From Heteroscillospira sp050943935 (GTDB lineage: Bacteria > Bacillota > Clostridia > Oscillospirales > Oscillospiraceae), in assembly GCA_050943935.1 (NCBI GenBank), contig JBMNQC010000012.1, positions 1 to 64,000 on the forward strand: 64,000 nt of DNA. The letters run 5' to 3'. Position 1 is the stretch's first letter; each line of letters starts with the position of its first letter. The translations under genes and the position numbers were made by a program. Below the pieces are notes generated by a model that was not told where the DNA came from, ran no database searches, and worked only from the letters and a program-made list of their open reading frames with translations. Positions 40,250 through 48,716 of this stretch are shown here, piece by piece.

Positions 40250-41769
40250 TGGACGATGAGGCTTATACCCGTCATTTCCCGGGGTTTTTCCTCGCCAAGC
40301 AGCTCCAGAGCGGTAGGGGCGATATCCGCCAGACGTCCGGGCTTGAGCCGCAGCTTTTCGCCCACGATTATAAGGGGTACGGGATTGCAGGTGTGGGCGG
40401 TGTGCGGGCTGTCGTCCCGGGTGTGGGTCATCTTCTCGGCGTTGCCGTGGTCTGCCAGTATCATGGTTATGCCGCCCCGGTCGCTGGTGGCCGTAACCAC
40501 CTTGCCAACGCAGGCGTCCACCACCTCGGTGGCCTTCATGGCCGCGCGCATATCGCCGGTGTGACCCACCATGTCGCAGTTGGCAAAATTCATTATCACC
40601 ACATCCTGCCGGGCCTCGCTGATATATTTTACCGCGGTGTCCGCCACTTCATACGCGCTCATCTCCGGGATGAGGTCGTATGTGGGGTAGGTCTTGGGGG
40701 AGGGAATCAGCACCTGATTCTCGCCGGGGTAGCCGCCCTCTATGCCGCCGTCCAGAAAGAAAGTGACATGGGCGTATTTCTCCGTTTCCGCAAGGCGCAG
40801 CTGGGTGTAGCCCAGCTTGCTCAGATATTCGCCGAGGGTGTTGTGTATGCGCTTGGGCGGGAAGGCGATATCCACGTTTTTGAAGCGCTCGTCATACACC
40901 TCGGTACAGACGAATTTTACTGGGAAAGCCCCCAGAGGACGGCTGAAGTGGGGGAAGTCCTCGTCCACAAAAGCGCTGGTAAGCTCCCGCGCACGGTCGG
41001 GCCGGAAGTTGAAGAATATCACAGCGTCTCTGGGACGTATCATACCGTCCCTGTCGCAGATGATGGGGCGGATGAACTCGTCTGTGGAGCCGGTGCGGTA
41101 TTTGTCCTCAATGGCGGCTACGGGGTCGGCCTCGAAGCGGCCGTCGCCCATTACCATTGCACGGTAGGCGCGCTCCAGCCGGGGCCAGCGGTTGTCTCTG
41201 TCCATTGCGTAGAAGCGGCCCATGATGGTGGCTATTTTGCCAACCTCAAGCTCCGCGCACTTCTCCACGCAGCTGCGGATATAGTCCAGTCCCGTGGTGG
41301 GCCCTACGTCGCGGCCATCCAGAAAGGCGTGGATATACACCCGCTTGAGGCCCTTGTTCCGGGCCATTTCCATGAGGGAATAGAGGATGTCTATATGGCT
41401 GTGCACGCCGCCGTCGGACAGTAGGCCCATCAGGTGCAGGCTTGCGCCCTCCTGAAGACAGTAGTCCATGGCGCCGGTGTAAGCTTTATTTGTATAAAAG
41501 CGGCCGTCGGATATCTGGTCCAATATCATGGAGAGATCCTGGTAGATAACACGTCCGGCTCCTATGTGCATATGTCCGACCTCGCTGTTGCCGATCTGCC
41601 CCACGGGCAGACCCACATCCTCGCCGGAGGCGGCAATGGTCGTGTTTGGCCATTGCGCCGTCAGTCTGTCCAGCACCGGAGTCCTGGCAAGGTGGATGGC
41701 GTTTCGGCCATCCGGTATGCCCAGGCCGAAGCCGTCCATGATGATGATGGTCAGGGGACGCTTGCTCAT
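40246..41769 (-). CDS. gpmI: 2,3-bisphosphoglycerate-independent phosphoglycerate mutase
   Basis: A 507-residue, Mn-dependent enzyme interconverting 3- and 2-phosphoglycerate. The alkaline-phosphatase-like fold is shown by the N-terminal IIMDGFGLG, the phosphorylated serine in GQIGNSEVGHMHIGAGR, HSHIDILYSL, FLDGRDVGPTTG, and the C-terminal metal ligands in MNFANCDMVGHTGD and DHGNAEKM. It follows tpiA by four bases in the trmL-pgk-tpiA-gpmI operon. A GGAGTGAG site precedes the ATG. Confidence 0.97.
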   Translation of the reverse strand: MSKRPLTIIIMDGFGLGIPDGRNAIHLARTPVLDRLTAQWPNTTIAASGEDVGLPVGQIGNSEVGHMHIGAGRVIYQDLSMILDQISDGRFYTNKAYTGAMDYCLQEGASLHLMGLLSDGGVHSHIDILYSLMEMARNKGLKRVYIHAFLDGRDVGPTTGLDYIRSCVEKCAELEVGKIATIMGRFYAMDRDNRWPRLERAYRAMVMGDGRFEADPVAAIEDKYRTGSTDEFIRPIICDRDGMIRPRDAVIFFNFRPDRARELTSAFVDEDFPHFSRPLGAFPVKFVCTEVYDERFKNVDIAFPPKRIHNTLGEYLSKLGYTQLRLAETEKYAHVTFFLDGGIEGGYPGENQVLIPSPKTYPTYDLIPEMSAYEVADTAVKYISEARQDVVIMNFANCDMVGHTGDMRAAMKATEVVDACVGKVVTATSDRGGITMILADHGNAEKMTHTRDDSPHTAHTCNPVPLIIVGEKLRLKPGRLADIAPTALELLGEEKPREMTGISLIVH

Positions 41770-41773
41770 CTTC

Positions 41774-42550
41774 TCACTCCTGGTGCGTTGCCGCGATTAT
41801 CTTTGCAAAATCCTGCGGACAAAGGGATGCTCCGCCTATCAGACCGCCGTCTATATCCGGCATGGACAGCAGCACCTGGGCGTTGGCCGGATTCATGCTG
41901 CCGCCGTAAACTATGCTTATACTGCGGGCGGCCTTGGCGCCGAAGTTCTTTTTTATCATCCGCCGGATCTCCGCGCAGACCTCCTGAGCCTGCTCGTTGG
42001 TTGCCACGGCGCCGGTGCCTATGGCCCATATTGGCTCGTATGCTATGACGCAGCGCTTTGCAAGCTCCTCGCTGAGGCCGGACATTGCCGCGCTGACCTG
42101 ATAGTCGATAAGCTCCAGAGTCAGCCCGCGCTCACGCTGAAACTGGCTCTCTCCCACGCAGATTATGGGGCACATCCCGTTGCGTATTACGGCCTTTACC
42201 TTGGCGTTTACCTTGAAATCATCCTCCCGGTGGTAGAGGCGGCGCTCGCTGTGACCCACTATAACATAACGTGCGCCCAGCTCCGTGAGCATATCACAGG
42301 ATACATCGCCTGTGTAGGCGCCCTTCTCAAATTCGGATACGTCCTGCGCCCCGACGGAAATGCGGCTGAAGTCGCGCACGGCCTTTCCCAGGGCGGGGAG
42401 CAGCGGGGCGGAGGCGCACAGCACCACCTCGCAGCTCTTGTTCTTGGGCATGGCGGCACGCAGCTCATCCACATAGCCTTTCACCGCGGAGGGAGTCATA
42501 TTCATTTTCCAGTTGCCGGCAATGATTGCCTTACGGTATTTTTTATTCAT
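41774..42550 (-). CDS. tpiA: Triosephosphate isomerase
   Basis: A 258-residue TIM barrel. The catalytic residues are visible: Lys in IIAGNWKMN, His in VIVGHSERR and Glu in VIAYEPIWAIGTG, then IVYGGSMNPANAQ and DGGLIGGASL at the phosphate-binding end. It lies 11 bases after pgk and four before gpmI, so it is co-transcribed with both. Confidence 0.97.
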   Translation of the reverse strand: MNKKYRKAIIAGNWKMNMTPSAVKGYVDELRAAMPKNKSCEVVLCASAPLLPALGKAVRDFSRISVGAQDVSEFEKGAYTGDVSCDMLTELGARYVIVGHSERRLYHREDDFKVNAKVKAVIRNGMCPIICVGESQFQRERGLTLELIDYQVSAAMSGLSEELAKRCVIAYEPIWAIGTGAVATNEQAQEVCAEIRRMIKKNFGAKAARSISIVYGGSMNPANAQVLLSMPDIDGGLIGGASLCPQDFAKIIAATHQE

Positions 42551-42561
42551 TCTGCGCCCGC

Positions 42562-43755
42562 CTATTTGTCCAGGAGGCAGGCAACGCCGGGCAGCTCCAG
42601 TCCCTCTATGAACTCCAGAGATGCGCCGCCGCCGGTGCTGACATGGGTCATTTTGTCGGACAGGCCGAACTTCTCAACGGCGGCCGCGCTGTCGCCGCCG
42701 CCGATGATGGTGACAGCTCCCGAATCGGCCATGGCGCGGGCTATGGCTTCGGTTCCCTTTGCAAATGCGTCGAATTCAAACACGCCCATGGGTCCGTTCC
42801 AGATAACTGTGCCGGCCTTGGCGACCTCTTCGGCAAAAAGCGCGCGGGAACTGTAGCCTATATCCATGCCCATAAGGTCATCCGGGATGTTGGTATCACT
42901 TATATAAATAGGCTCGGAATCGGCGGAAAACTCCTTTGCGCAGATGAAATCCTGAGAGTACAGCAGCTTCACGCCCTTCTCGGCGGCTTTCTGTACCATT
43001 TCCCGGGCGTAGTCCAGGCGGTCGTCCTCGCAGAGGGAGGTGCCTATCATGCCGCCGTGGGCCTTGACGAAAGTGTAGGCCATGCCGCCGCCTATGATAA
43101 GGGTGTCGGCCTTGTCAAGCAGGCTGTTTATAACTCCCAGCTTGTCGCCCACCTTACTGCCGCCCAGAATTGCCACAAGAGGACGCTTGGGGTTCTCCAG
43201 CGCGCCGCCCAGCTCCCGCAGCTCCTTCTCTACCAGGAAGCCGGACACCGCGGGCAGGAAGGCCGCCACACCGGCGGTGGAGGCGTGGGCACGGTGTACG
43301 GTGCCGAAGGCGTCGGACACATAGATGTCGGCCATGGATGCAAGCTCACGGGCAAAGCCGGGGTCGTTCTTGGTCTCCTCCTTGTGATAGCGGAGATTTT
43401 CCAGCAGCATGATCTCACCGGGCTTCAGGGCTTCGGCTTTGGCCTTTGCGTCGGCGCCTATTACGTCGGCGGCCATGATGACCTCCTGACCCAGCAGCTC
43501 GCTCAGACGCTTGGCGCAGGGAGCGAGGCTCAGCTCCGGCACCCACTCGCCCTTGGGACGGCCCATGTGGGAGCAGGCGATAACGGCGGCGCCGTTTTCC
43601 AGCAGATAGCGTATAGTGGGGATAGCGGCGCGTATGCGCTTATCGTCGGTTATCTCGTTTGTGGTCTTGTCTCTGGGCACGTTGAAATCGCAGCGCAGCA
43701 GAACGCGCTTTCCGCTTATATCTATGTCTTTCACGGTTTTCTTGTTGCAGTTCAT
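42562..43755 (-). CDS. pgk: Phosphoglycerate kinase
   Basis: A 397-residue monomeric kinase transferring phosphate from 1,3-bisphosphoglycerate to ADP. Marks: GKRVLLRCDFNVP, ACSHMGRPKGEW, MLLENLRYHKEE, LGGSKVGDKLGVI, WNGPMGVFEFDAFAKGT, and the C-terminal GGGDSAAAVEKFGLSDKMTHVSTGGGASLEFIEG. The AGGAGG site lies inside the trmL 3' end, and the start immediately follows its stop, implying coupled translation. Confidence 0.97.
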   Translation of the reverse strand: MNCNKKTVKDIDISGKRVLLRCDFNVPRDKTTNEITDDKRIRAAIPTIRYLLENGAAVIACSHMGRPKGEWVPELSLAPCAKRLSELLGQEVIMAADVIGADAKAKAEALKPGEIMLLENLRYHKEETKNDPGFARELASMADIYVSDAFGTVHRAHASTAGVAAFLPAVSGFLVEKELRELGGALENPKRPLVAILGGSKVGDKLGVINSLLDKADTLIIGGGMAYTFVKAHGGMIGTSLCEDDRLDYAREMVQKAAEKGVKLLYSQDFICAKEFSADSEPIYISDTNIPDDLMGMDIGYSSRALFAEEVAKAGTVIWNGPMGVFEFDAFAKGTEAIARAMADSGAVTIIGGGDSAAAVEKFGLSDKMTHVSTGGGASLEFIEGLELPGVACLLDK

Positions 43756-44256
43756 TTAAAGTTCCTCCTTCATTATTCCGGTGTCCTTAAGTCCGGGGAA
43801 GCCCTGCTGGCGCAGAGCCTCAAAGCAGAGAATTGCCGCGCTGTTTGCCAGATTAAGGCTTCTGGCCTCGGCGCGGATGGGTATGCGTATGCAGCGGTCA
43901 CGGTATTTTTCCCGCAGAGAAGCGGGCAGGCCCGCGGTCTCCCTGCCGAAAAGCAGCTTCACATCTCCGGTGAAGTCGGCCTCTGTGTAGCTGCGGGGGG
44001 CTTTTGTGGTTGCCAGCCAGATGTTTTCGTCGCCCCATTTGGCGAAATAATCCTCGATGGAATGGTACACAAAAACTTCCACGAGATGCCAGTAGTCCAG
44101 ACCGGCGCGCTTTACGGCCCGGTCGGAGATATCAAAGCCCAGAGGCTCGATAAGATGCAGCCTTGCTCCGGTGGCGGCGCAGGTGCGGGCTATGTTGCCG
44201 GTGTTCATGGGTATCTCGGGTTCAACGAGGACTATATCTATCAAAGGGCGCGTCAC
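43756..44256 (-). CDS. trmL: tRNA (cytidine/uridine-34-2'-O)-methyltransferase
   Basis: A 166-residue SPOUT-fold enzyme that methylates the ribose of the wobble base of certain leucine tRNAs. Signatures: IVLVEPEIPMNTGNIARTCAATGARLHLI, then LLFGRETAGLP and IPIRAEARSLNLANSAAILCFEAL, which together form the knotted SAM site. The start appears to be a GTG. It is the first gene of the operon leading into pgk, tpiA and gpmI. Coupling a tRNA modification gene to glycolysis is unusual but may be no more than genome compaction. Confidence 0.9.
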   Translation of the reverse strand: MTRPLIDIVLVEPEIPMNTGNIARTCAATGARLHLIEPLGFDISDRAVKRAGLDYWHLVEVFVYHSIEDYFAKWGDENIWLATTKAPRSYTEADFTGDVKLLFGRETAGLPASLREKYRDRCIRIPIRAEARSLNLANSAAILCFEALRQQGFPGLKDTGIMKEEL

Positions 44257-44380
44257 TCCTGTCTGTAAAAACCAATGGTATCATTGTAGACCTTTAACCG
44301 GAATATTTCAAGCCTAAAAATGGGAAAAATAGGGCTATTTTCCGCCATTTTTCTAACTTTTTGGGCAAAACAAAAAGGGC

Positions 44381-44409
44381 TTGCAAGGTGCAAACGTATG
44401 GAATATAAT
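44381..44409 (+). promoter_or_regulatory. Promoter of the glycosyltransferase operon
   Basis: TTGCAA (44381-44386) and TATAAT (44404-44409) with a 17-base spacer, about 40 bases before the ATG. Confidence 0.75.
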
Positions 44410-44451
44410 GATGTATCATACCACATGACGAGAGAAGTGAGGACAAGCTCA

Positions 44452-45381
44452 ATGACTAAGCTGTATATAGTCGTTCCATGCTACAATGAAGAGGAAATGC
44501 TGCCCATAACCGCCGCCAAGCTCACCGAAAAGCTGGATGCTCTCACCGCCGCCGGCATGATAAGCCCGGACAGCCGGGTGCTGCTGGTGGACGACGGCAG
44601 CCGCGACGGCACCTGGGAGCTTATCTGCCGCCTGCATGAGCGCGATGAGCGCTTCAGCGGAGCCAAGCTCAGCCGCAACCGGGGACATCAAAACGCCCTG
44701 CTGGCCGGACTTATGACCGCTATGACACGCTGCGACTGCGCCATATCCATGGACGCAGACCTGCAGGACGATATAAACGCCGTGGACGAAATGCTCCTGC
44801 GCTTTCAGGAGGGCTGCGACGTGGTATACGGCGTCCGCTCCGCCCGGGATACGGATACGGCCTTTAAAAAGGGCACGGCCCAGGGCTTTTATAAGCTCAT
44901 AAATCTCATGGGCGGCGAGCTGGTGTATGACCACGCGGACTACCGCCTCTTGTCCCGCCGGGCTCTGGAGGCTCTGAGCCAGTATAAGGAGGCCAATCTC
45001 TTCCTACGGGGCATAGTGCCCATGCTGGGCTATAAGAGCGCCGTGGTTACCTACGAGCGTGGAGAGCGCCAGGCGGGCGAGAGCAAGTATCCGCTTAAAA
45101 AGATGCTGGCCTTTGCCTGGGAGGGTATAACCTCCCTCACCGCCAGACCTATAACCATAATCACCTGGGCCGGAGCGGGTATCTGTGCCCTGAGCGCCAT
45201 CACCCTGATAATGCTGGCAATTTTCGGCGTACTGAACGGTACCGGCGCAATAATCTGCGCTGTGGCCTTCTTTGGCGGACTGAACCTGTTCGGCACGGGC
45301 GTAATAGGCCAGTATGTGGGCAAGGCCTATCTGGAGACCAAGCACCGTCCCCGCTTCTTTATTGAGCGGGTGGTGGAGTAA
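44452..45381 (+). CDS. Family 2 glycosyltransferase, DPM1/GtrB-like with C-terminal membrane helices
   Basis: A 309-residue membrane-anchored enzyme. The GT-A domain (residues 1-230) has LYIVVPCYNEEEML, LLVDDGSRDGT, AISMDADLQDD (the DXD metal site) and YRLLSRRALEAL. Two membrane helices follow (about 235-258 and 268-290: ITIITWAGAGICALSAITLIMLAIFGVL). The layout matches polyprenyl-phosphate glycosyltransferases that charge a lipid carrier for wall or teichoic-acid glycosylation. The ATG at 44452 is favoured by GAGGAC upstream and by alignment of the TKLYIVVPCYNEE start. The next gene overlaps by one base. Confidence 0.88.
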   Translation: MTKLYIVVPCYNEEEMLPITAAKLTEKLDALTAAGMISPDSRVLLVDDGSRDGTWELICRLHERDERFSGAKLSRNRGHQNALLAGLMTAMTRCDCAISMDADLQDDINAVDEMLLRFQEGCDVVYGVRSARDTDTAFKKGTAQGFYKLINLMGGELVYDHADYRLLSRRALEALSQYKEANLFLRGIVPMLGYKSAVVTYERGERQAGESKYPLKKMLAFAWEGITSLTARPITIITWAGAGICALSAITLIMLAIFGVLNGTGAIICAVAFFGGLNLFGTGVIGQYVGKAYLETKHRPRFFIERVVE

Positions 45382-46403
45382 TGGAGAGCATAGGCCTCGA
45401 TGAGCTGCTGCGCTGTCTGGAGGATGTTCTGGGCTGCGGGGCGTTTGAGCTGCATTTTGATGGAAACGTCTGCACCATACCGTACATGATGAACGACGCG
45501 GTGGAGTGTACGCTTATACTGTCTCCCTGCCGTATGACGGGGCAATGGCTGCCGGAGCTGAAGGGCGCGGGACGAGCTGAACTGGTGACCGGACCGCAGA
45601 ATGGGATAATTATACGCCAGGAGCGGGAAAATGTATTTACCCTCTGGTTTAACCAGGTGTTTCGCTGCACCAGGCTGTACCGCTACGGCGAGATAGGCCA
45701 CTTCTGGGTGAAGGGGCAGGAGCAGTGGCGGCGGCTTACCTATATGCTGGGCACCATGCACGACAAGGCCGAGTTCCTGGGGGAGCAGGCCTGTAATGAG
45801 CAGGAGCTGGCCCTGCTACCGCTGGTTGGCTTCCGTCCGCTGCGGATGTACTCGCCAATAGAGGAATCCCTGGACGGACGCTACGGCGATACGGCCGAGG
45901 GCGCGAGAGTGATGTCTGCTCTGGCCAGGGAGGCGGGGGATTATTGGTTTGCCGGCTGGACGGCGATATACGCCAGACTGCCCATGCCTCTGCTTGGGGA
46001 ATGGCTGGGGCGCTATCTGGCCTCACAGCAGGCTGTGCCCATATATACCCTGCTTTGCAGAAGGACTGTCGAAGCGGCCAACGCCTGGCCGGCCAGGGAT
46101 TACGGGCCGGAGGAGAACAGGGCTGTGGAGCTTTCCCGCGCCGAGGCCGAGAAAAAGCTGCGCGGACTGGGATTCTGTGGAATATACCCGCTTTTTCACC
46201 GCGGACATACTCAGGTGCTGGTGACGGAGGAGCATCCGTTTACGGTGTTTGAGTCTGAGGACTTTCGGTTTCGTATCTGGTTTATGGTGTCCACAAGCCC
46301 TTTTGAGGGGCTGTGCACGGGCTTTTTTACATCACCCGGAAATTCATCCTATATCGCCGGCGGTGTGGAAGAAATAGAGCGCCGCAGCCCGGCGGCGGAA
46401 TAA
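45381..46403 (+). CDS. Uncharacterised protein (possibly DUF3878-like)
   Basis: A 340-residue soluble protein without signal peptide, rich in Trp and aromatic residues. Recognisable stretches are HFDGNVCTIPYMMNDAVECTLIL, WFNQVFRCTRLYRYGEIGHFWVKGQEQWRRL and EHPFTVFESEDFRFRIWFMV. Size and style resemble a clostridial family of unknown function that I believe is DUF3878; I am not certain. The start overlaps the glycosyltransferase stop (TAATG), so the two are co-translated, which may link it to envelope glycan work. Confidence 0.6.
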   Translation: MESIGLDELLRCLEDVLGCGAFELHFDGNVCTIPYMMNDAVECTLILSPCRMTGQWLPELKGAGRAELVTGPQNGIIIRQERENVFTLWFNQVFRCTRLYRYGEIGHFWVKGQEQWRRLTYMLGTMHDKAEFLGEQACNEQELALLPLVGFRPLRMYSPIEESLDGRYGDTAEGARVMSALAREAGDYWFAGWTAIYARLPMPLLGEWLGRYLASQQAVPIYTLLCRRTVEAANAWPARDYGPEENRAVELSRAEAEKKLRGLGFCGIYPLFHRGHTQVLVTEEHPFTVFESEDFRFRIWFMVSTSPFEGLCTGFFTSPGNSSYIAGGVEEIERRSPAAE

Positions 46404-46459
46404 ATTTTTTAAATTTGTCTTGAAAAAGAAAAAAATTGTGGTACAATGATGAAAAATAC

Positions 46460-46553
46460 ATAGACAGGGGTGCTGGAGCGAAATCCGGCTGAGACTAAGG
46501 CGTTGGCCGCCTTTAACCCTTTAAACCTGTTGGATAATGCCATCGTAGGGAGT
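46460..46553 (+). ncRNA. TPP riboswitch (THI element)
   Basis: The conserved TPP-binding core is present: ACAGGGGTGCTGGAG near the 5' side, GGCTGAGA, then AACCTGTTGGATAATGCCA and CGTAGGGA at the 3' side. A promoter (TTGAAA 46420, TACAAT 46442, 16-base spacer) lies just upstream. The terminator hairpin at 46574-46600 gives a transcription-attenuation design controlling the thiamine-transport operon behind it. Confidence 0.95.
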
Positions 46554-46573
46554 TTTATTACATTAGTGTTCTG

Positions 46574-46604
46574 AAATGCCGCTCCGATGGAGCGGCATTT
46601 TTTG
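46574..46604 (+). terminator. Regulated terminator of the TPP riboswitch
   Basis: AATGCCGCTCC pairs with GGAGCGGCATT and is followed by TTTTT. It lies between the riboswitch core and the first gene of the thiamine transport operon. Confidence 0.85.
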
Positions 46605-46636
46605 ACTTATTTTTATTTTTTCAGGAGGAAACAAAA

Positions 46637-46936
46637 ATGAAAGCAAGCATCGCTATCCAGATTGAGCCCAACATTGCCGACAGCAAGGAGACCATCCGTG
46701 TTGTGGATGAGGTAATAGACTACATCCGTTCCACCGGCCTGAGCTACTATGTGGGTCCCTGCGAGACCGCAGTTGAGGGCGACGATTTTGACCAGCTCAT
46801 CGAAGTCATCCGCAACTGCGTCAAGGTGGCAAATAAGGCCGGTGCCGAGCGTGTGTCCGCCTATGTGAAGCTCAACTATCGTCCCGGCGGAGAGGTGCTG
46901 ACCATTGATGAAAAGGTCACAAAGCATCACAAATAA
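46637..46936 (+). CDS. Thiamine-binding protein, MTH1187/YkoF-like
   Basis: A 99-residue soluble protein of the MTH1187 family (ferredoxin-like fold, forming tetramers). Signatures are SIAIQIEPN, VVDEVIDYIRSTGLSYYVGPCETAVEGDDFDQLIEVI and ERVSAYVKLNYRPGG. The related YkoF binds thiamine or its pyrimidine part in the cytoplasm. It is the first gene behind the TPP riboswitch and overlaps the permease gene by 29 bases, which argues for a role in handling the imported compound. AGGAGG precedes the ATG. Confidence 0.9.
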   Translation: MKASIAIQIEPNIADSKETIRVVDEVIDYIRSTGLSYYVGPCETAVEGDDFDQLIEVIRNCVKVANKAGAERVSAYVKLNYRPGGEVLTIDEKVTKHHK

Positions 46937-47687
46937 GCTGCCGGCCGCGGCGGCCATGGCCATACTGCTCCTGGCATGGTATTTTGCCTGCGCCTGGGAG
47001 CTGGTTCCCGGCTTCATGCTGCCTTCGCCGGGGGCGGTGTGGTCCGCGCTTGTAAACGAGTTTCCGCTGCTTATGCAGCACGCCCGTGTAACTCTGGCGG
47101 AGGCCGCTCTTGGCCTTATGACGGGTATAGCCGTGGCGTTCGTGTTCGCCACTCTGATGGACCGCTTCAATGTGCTGTATAAGGCGCTGTATCCCATCAT
47201 CATCGTAACGCAGACCATACCAACCATTGCCATAGCTCCTCTGCTGGTGCTTTGGATGGGCTTTGAGATGGCCCCCAAGGTGACTCTGGTTGCCATTACC
47301 ACCTTTTTCCCCATCACCATCGGCCTGCTGGACGGCTATGCTTCCGCAGATAAGGAAGCGGCGGCCCTGCTGCGCAGCATGGGCGCAAGCCGCCGGCAGA
47401 TTTTCCGCCACCTGAAGTTTCCCGCGGCTCTGAGCCATTTCTTCTCCGGCCTGCGGGTGAGCGCCTCGTACGCTGTTGTGGGCGCCGTGATAAGCGAGTG
47501 GCTGGGCGGATTCGAGGGCCTGGGCGTGTATATGACCCGGGTGAAAAAGGCCTACGCCTTTGACAAAATGTTTGCGGTTATCGTATTTATCACAGCAGTC
47601 AGCCTGCTGCTGATGCTTGCGGTGGCCGTGCTGCGCAGACTTTCCATGCCATGGGAGGCCTACGAAAAACTGGAACGAAAGGACTAA
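46908..47687 (+). CDS. thiX: ABC transporter permease for a thiamine precursor
   Basis: A 259-residue inner-membrane permease with about six helices. The EAA loop reads DKEAAALLRSMGASRRQIFRHLKFPAALSHFFSGL, as in the nitrate/taurine/HMP importer class. Its position in a TPP-riboswitch operon with a THI5/NMT1-like binding protein and an ATPase identifies it as a ThiX-type HMP or formylaminopyrimidine uptake permease; that substrate is by context. The ATG at 46908 lies within the end of the preceding gene. Confidence 0.88.
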   Translation: MKRSQSITNKLPAAAAMAILLLAWYFACAWELVPGFMLPSPGAVWSALVNEFPLLMQHARVTLAEAALGLMTGIAVAFVFATLMDRFNVLYKALYPIIIVTQTIPTIAIAPLLVLWMGFEMAPKVTLVAITTFFPITIGLLDGYASADKEAAALLRSMGASRRQIFRHLKFPAALSHFFSGLRVSASYAVVGAVISEWLGGFEGLGVYMTRVKKAYAFDKMFAVIVFITAVSLLLMLAVAVLRRLSMPWEAYEKLERKD

Positions 47688-47693
47688 AACCCA

Positions 47694-48716
47694 ATGAAAA
47701 AGTCTCTTGTATTGCTGCTCTGCCTGGCTCTTTGCCTCACAGCCGGCTGCGGCGGAAAAGCTCCGGAAAGTACTGCTCCGGAGAGCGCCGCTCCGGAGGA
47801 GCCGAAGGACATAACCGTGTGTCTGGACTGGACCCCCAACACCAACCACACCGGCCTGTATGTGGCCGCCGCCAAGGGCTTCTATGAGGAGGCCGGACTT
47901 AATGTGACCATAGTTCAGCCCCCCGAGGACGGCGCCACCGCCCTGGTGGCTGCCGGTCAGGCTCAGTTTGGCGTGACCGCTCAGGATTCTCTTGCCAGCG
48001 CCTTTGCTCTGGAAGAGCCTCTGCCTGTAACAGCCGTTGCCGCCCTGCTTCAGCACAACACCTCCGGAATAATCTCCCGCGCAGGTGAGGGCATGGACAG
48101 ACCCGCCGGTCTGGAGGGCAAGGAATACGCCACCTGGAACAGCCCCATTGAACTGGCCATGATGGAATTCGTTATGAAGGCCGACGGAGCGGATTTCTCC
48201 AAGCTGAAGCTCATACCCAACAATATCACCGACGAGCCCGGTGCTCTGGCCGCTCATCAGGCCGACGCCATCTGGGTGTATTACGGCTGGGGCGGCATCA
48301 CCGCCCAGATACGGGACTTCGATTTTGATTTCTTCTACTTTAAGGATTTCGACCCCGTCATGGACTACTACACACCTGTGCTGATAGCCGGAAACGCCTT
48401 CCTTGAGGAAGAGCCCGAGGCGGCCTGCTCCTTCCTGGCCGCAACAGCCAAGGGCTATGAGTACGCCATAGAAAATCCCGAGGAAGCCGCCCAGATACTC
48501 ATAGACGGCGATACCACCGGCTCCCTGGCCGGCTCCGAGGAGCTGGTGCTGGAGAGCCAGAAATGGATGAGCACCCAGTATAAGGCCGAGGTAGAACAGT
48601 GGGGCTATATTGATCCCGCCCGCTGGGACGGCTTCTATACCTGGCTTACTGAAAACAACCTCTGCGCCATGCCCCTGGAGCCCGGCACCGGCTTCAGCAA
48701 CGACTATCTGGCATGA
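47694..48716 (+). CDS. thiY: Thiamine-precursor (HMP/FAMP) binding lipoprotein, NMT1/THI5-like
   Basis: A 340-residue extracytoplasmic binding protein. A lipoprotein signal ends in LTAGC (Cys about 19), followed by a Pro/Glu linker. The NMT1/THI5-like domain begins DITVCLDWTPNTNHTGLYVAAAKGFYEEAGLNVTIVQP and continues with AGQAQFGVTAQDSL. Family members bind hydroxymethylpyrimidine-type thiamine precursors. It lies six bases after the permease gene and overlaps the ATPase gene by four bases. Confidence 0.92.
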   Translation: MKKSLVLLLCLALCLTAGCGGKAPESTAPESAAPEEPKDITVCLDWTPNTNHTGLYVAAAKGFYEEAGLNVTIVQPPEDGATALVAAGQAQFGVTAQDSLASAFALEEPLPVTAVAALLQHNTSGIISRAGEGMDRPAGLEGKEYATWNSPIELAMMEFVMKADGADFSKLKLIPNNITDEPGALAAHQADAIWVYYGWGGITAQIRDFDFDFFYFKDFDPVMDYYTPVLIAGNAFLEEEPEAACSFLAATAKGYEYAIENPEEAAQILIDGDTTGSLAGSEELVLESQKWMSTQYKAEVEQWGYIDPARWDGFYTWLTENNLCAMPLEPGTGFSNDYLA

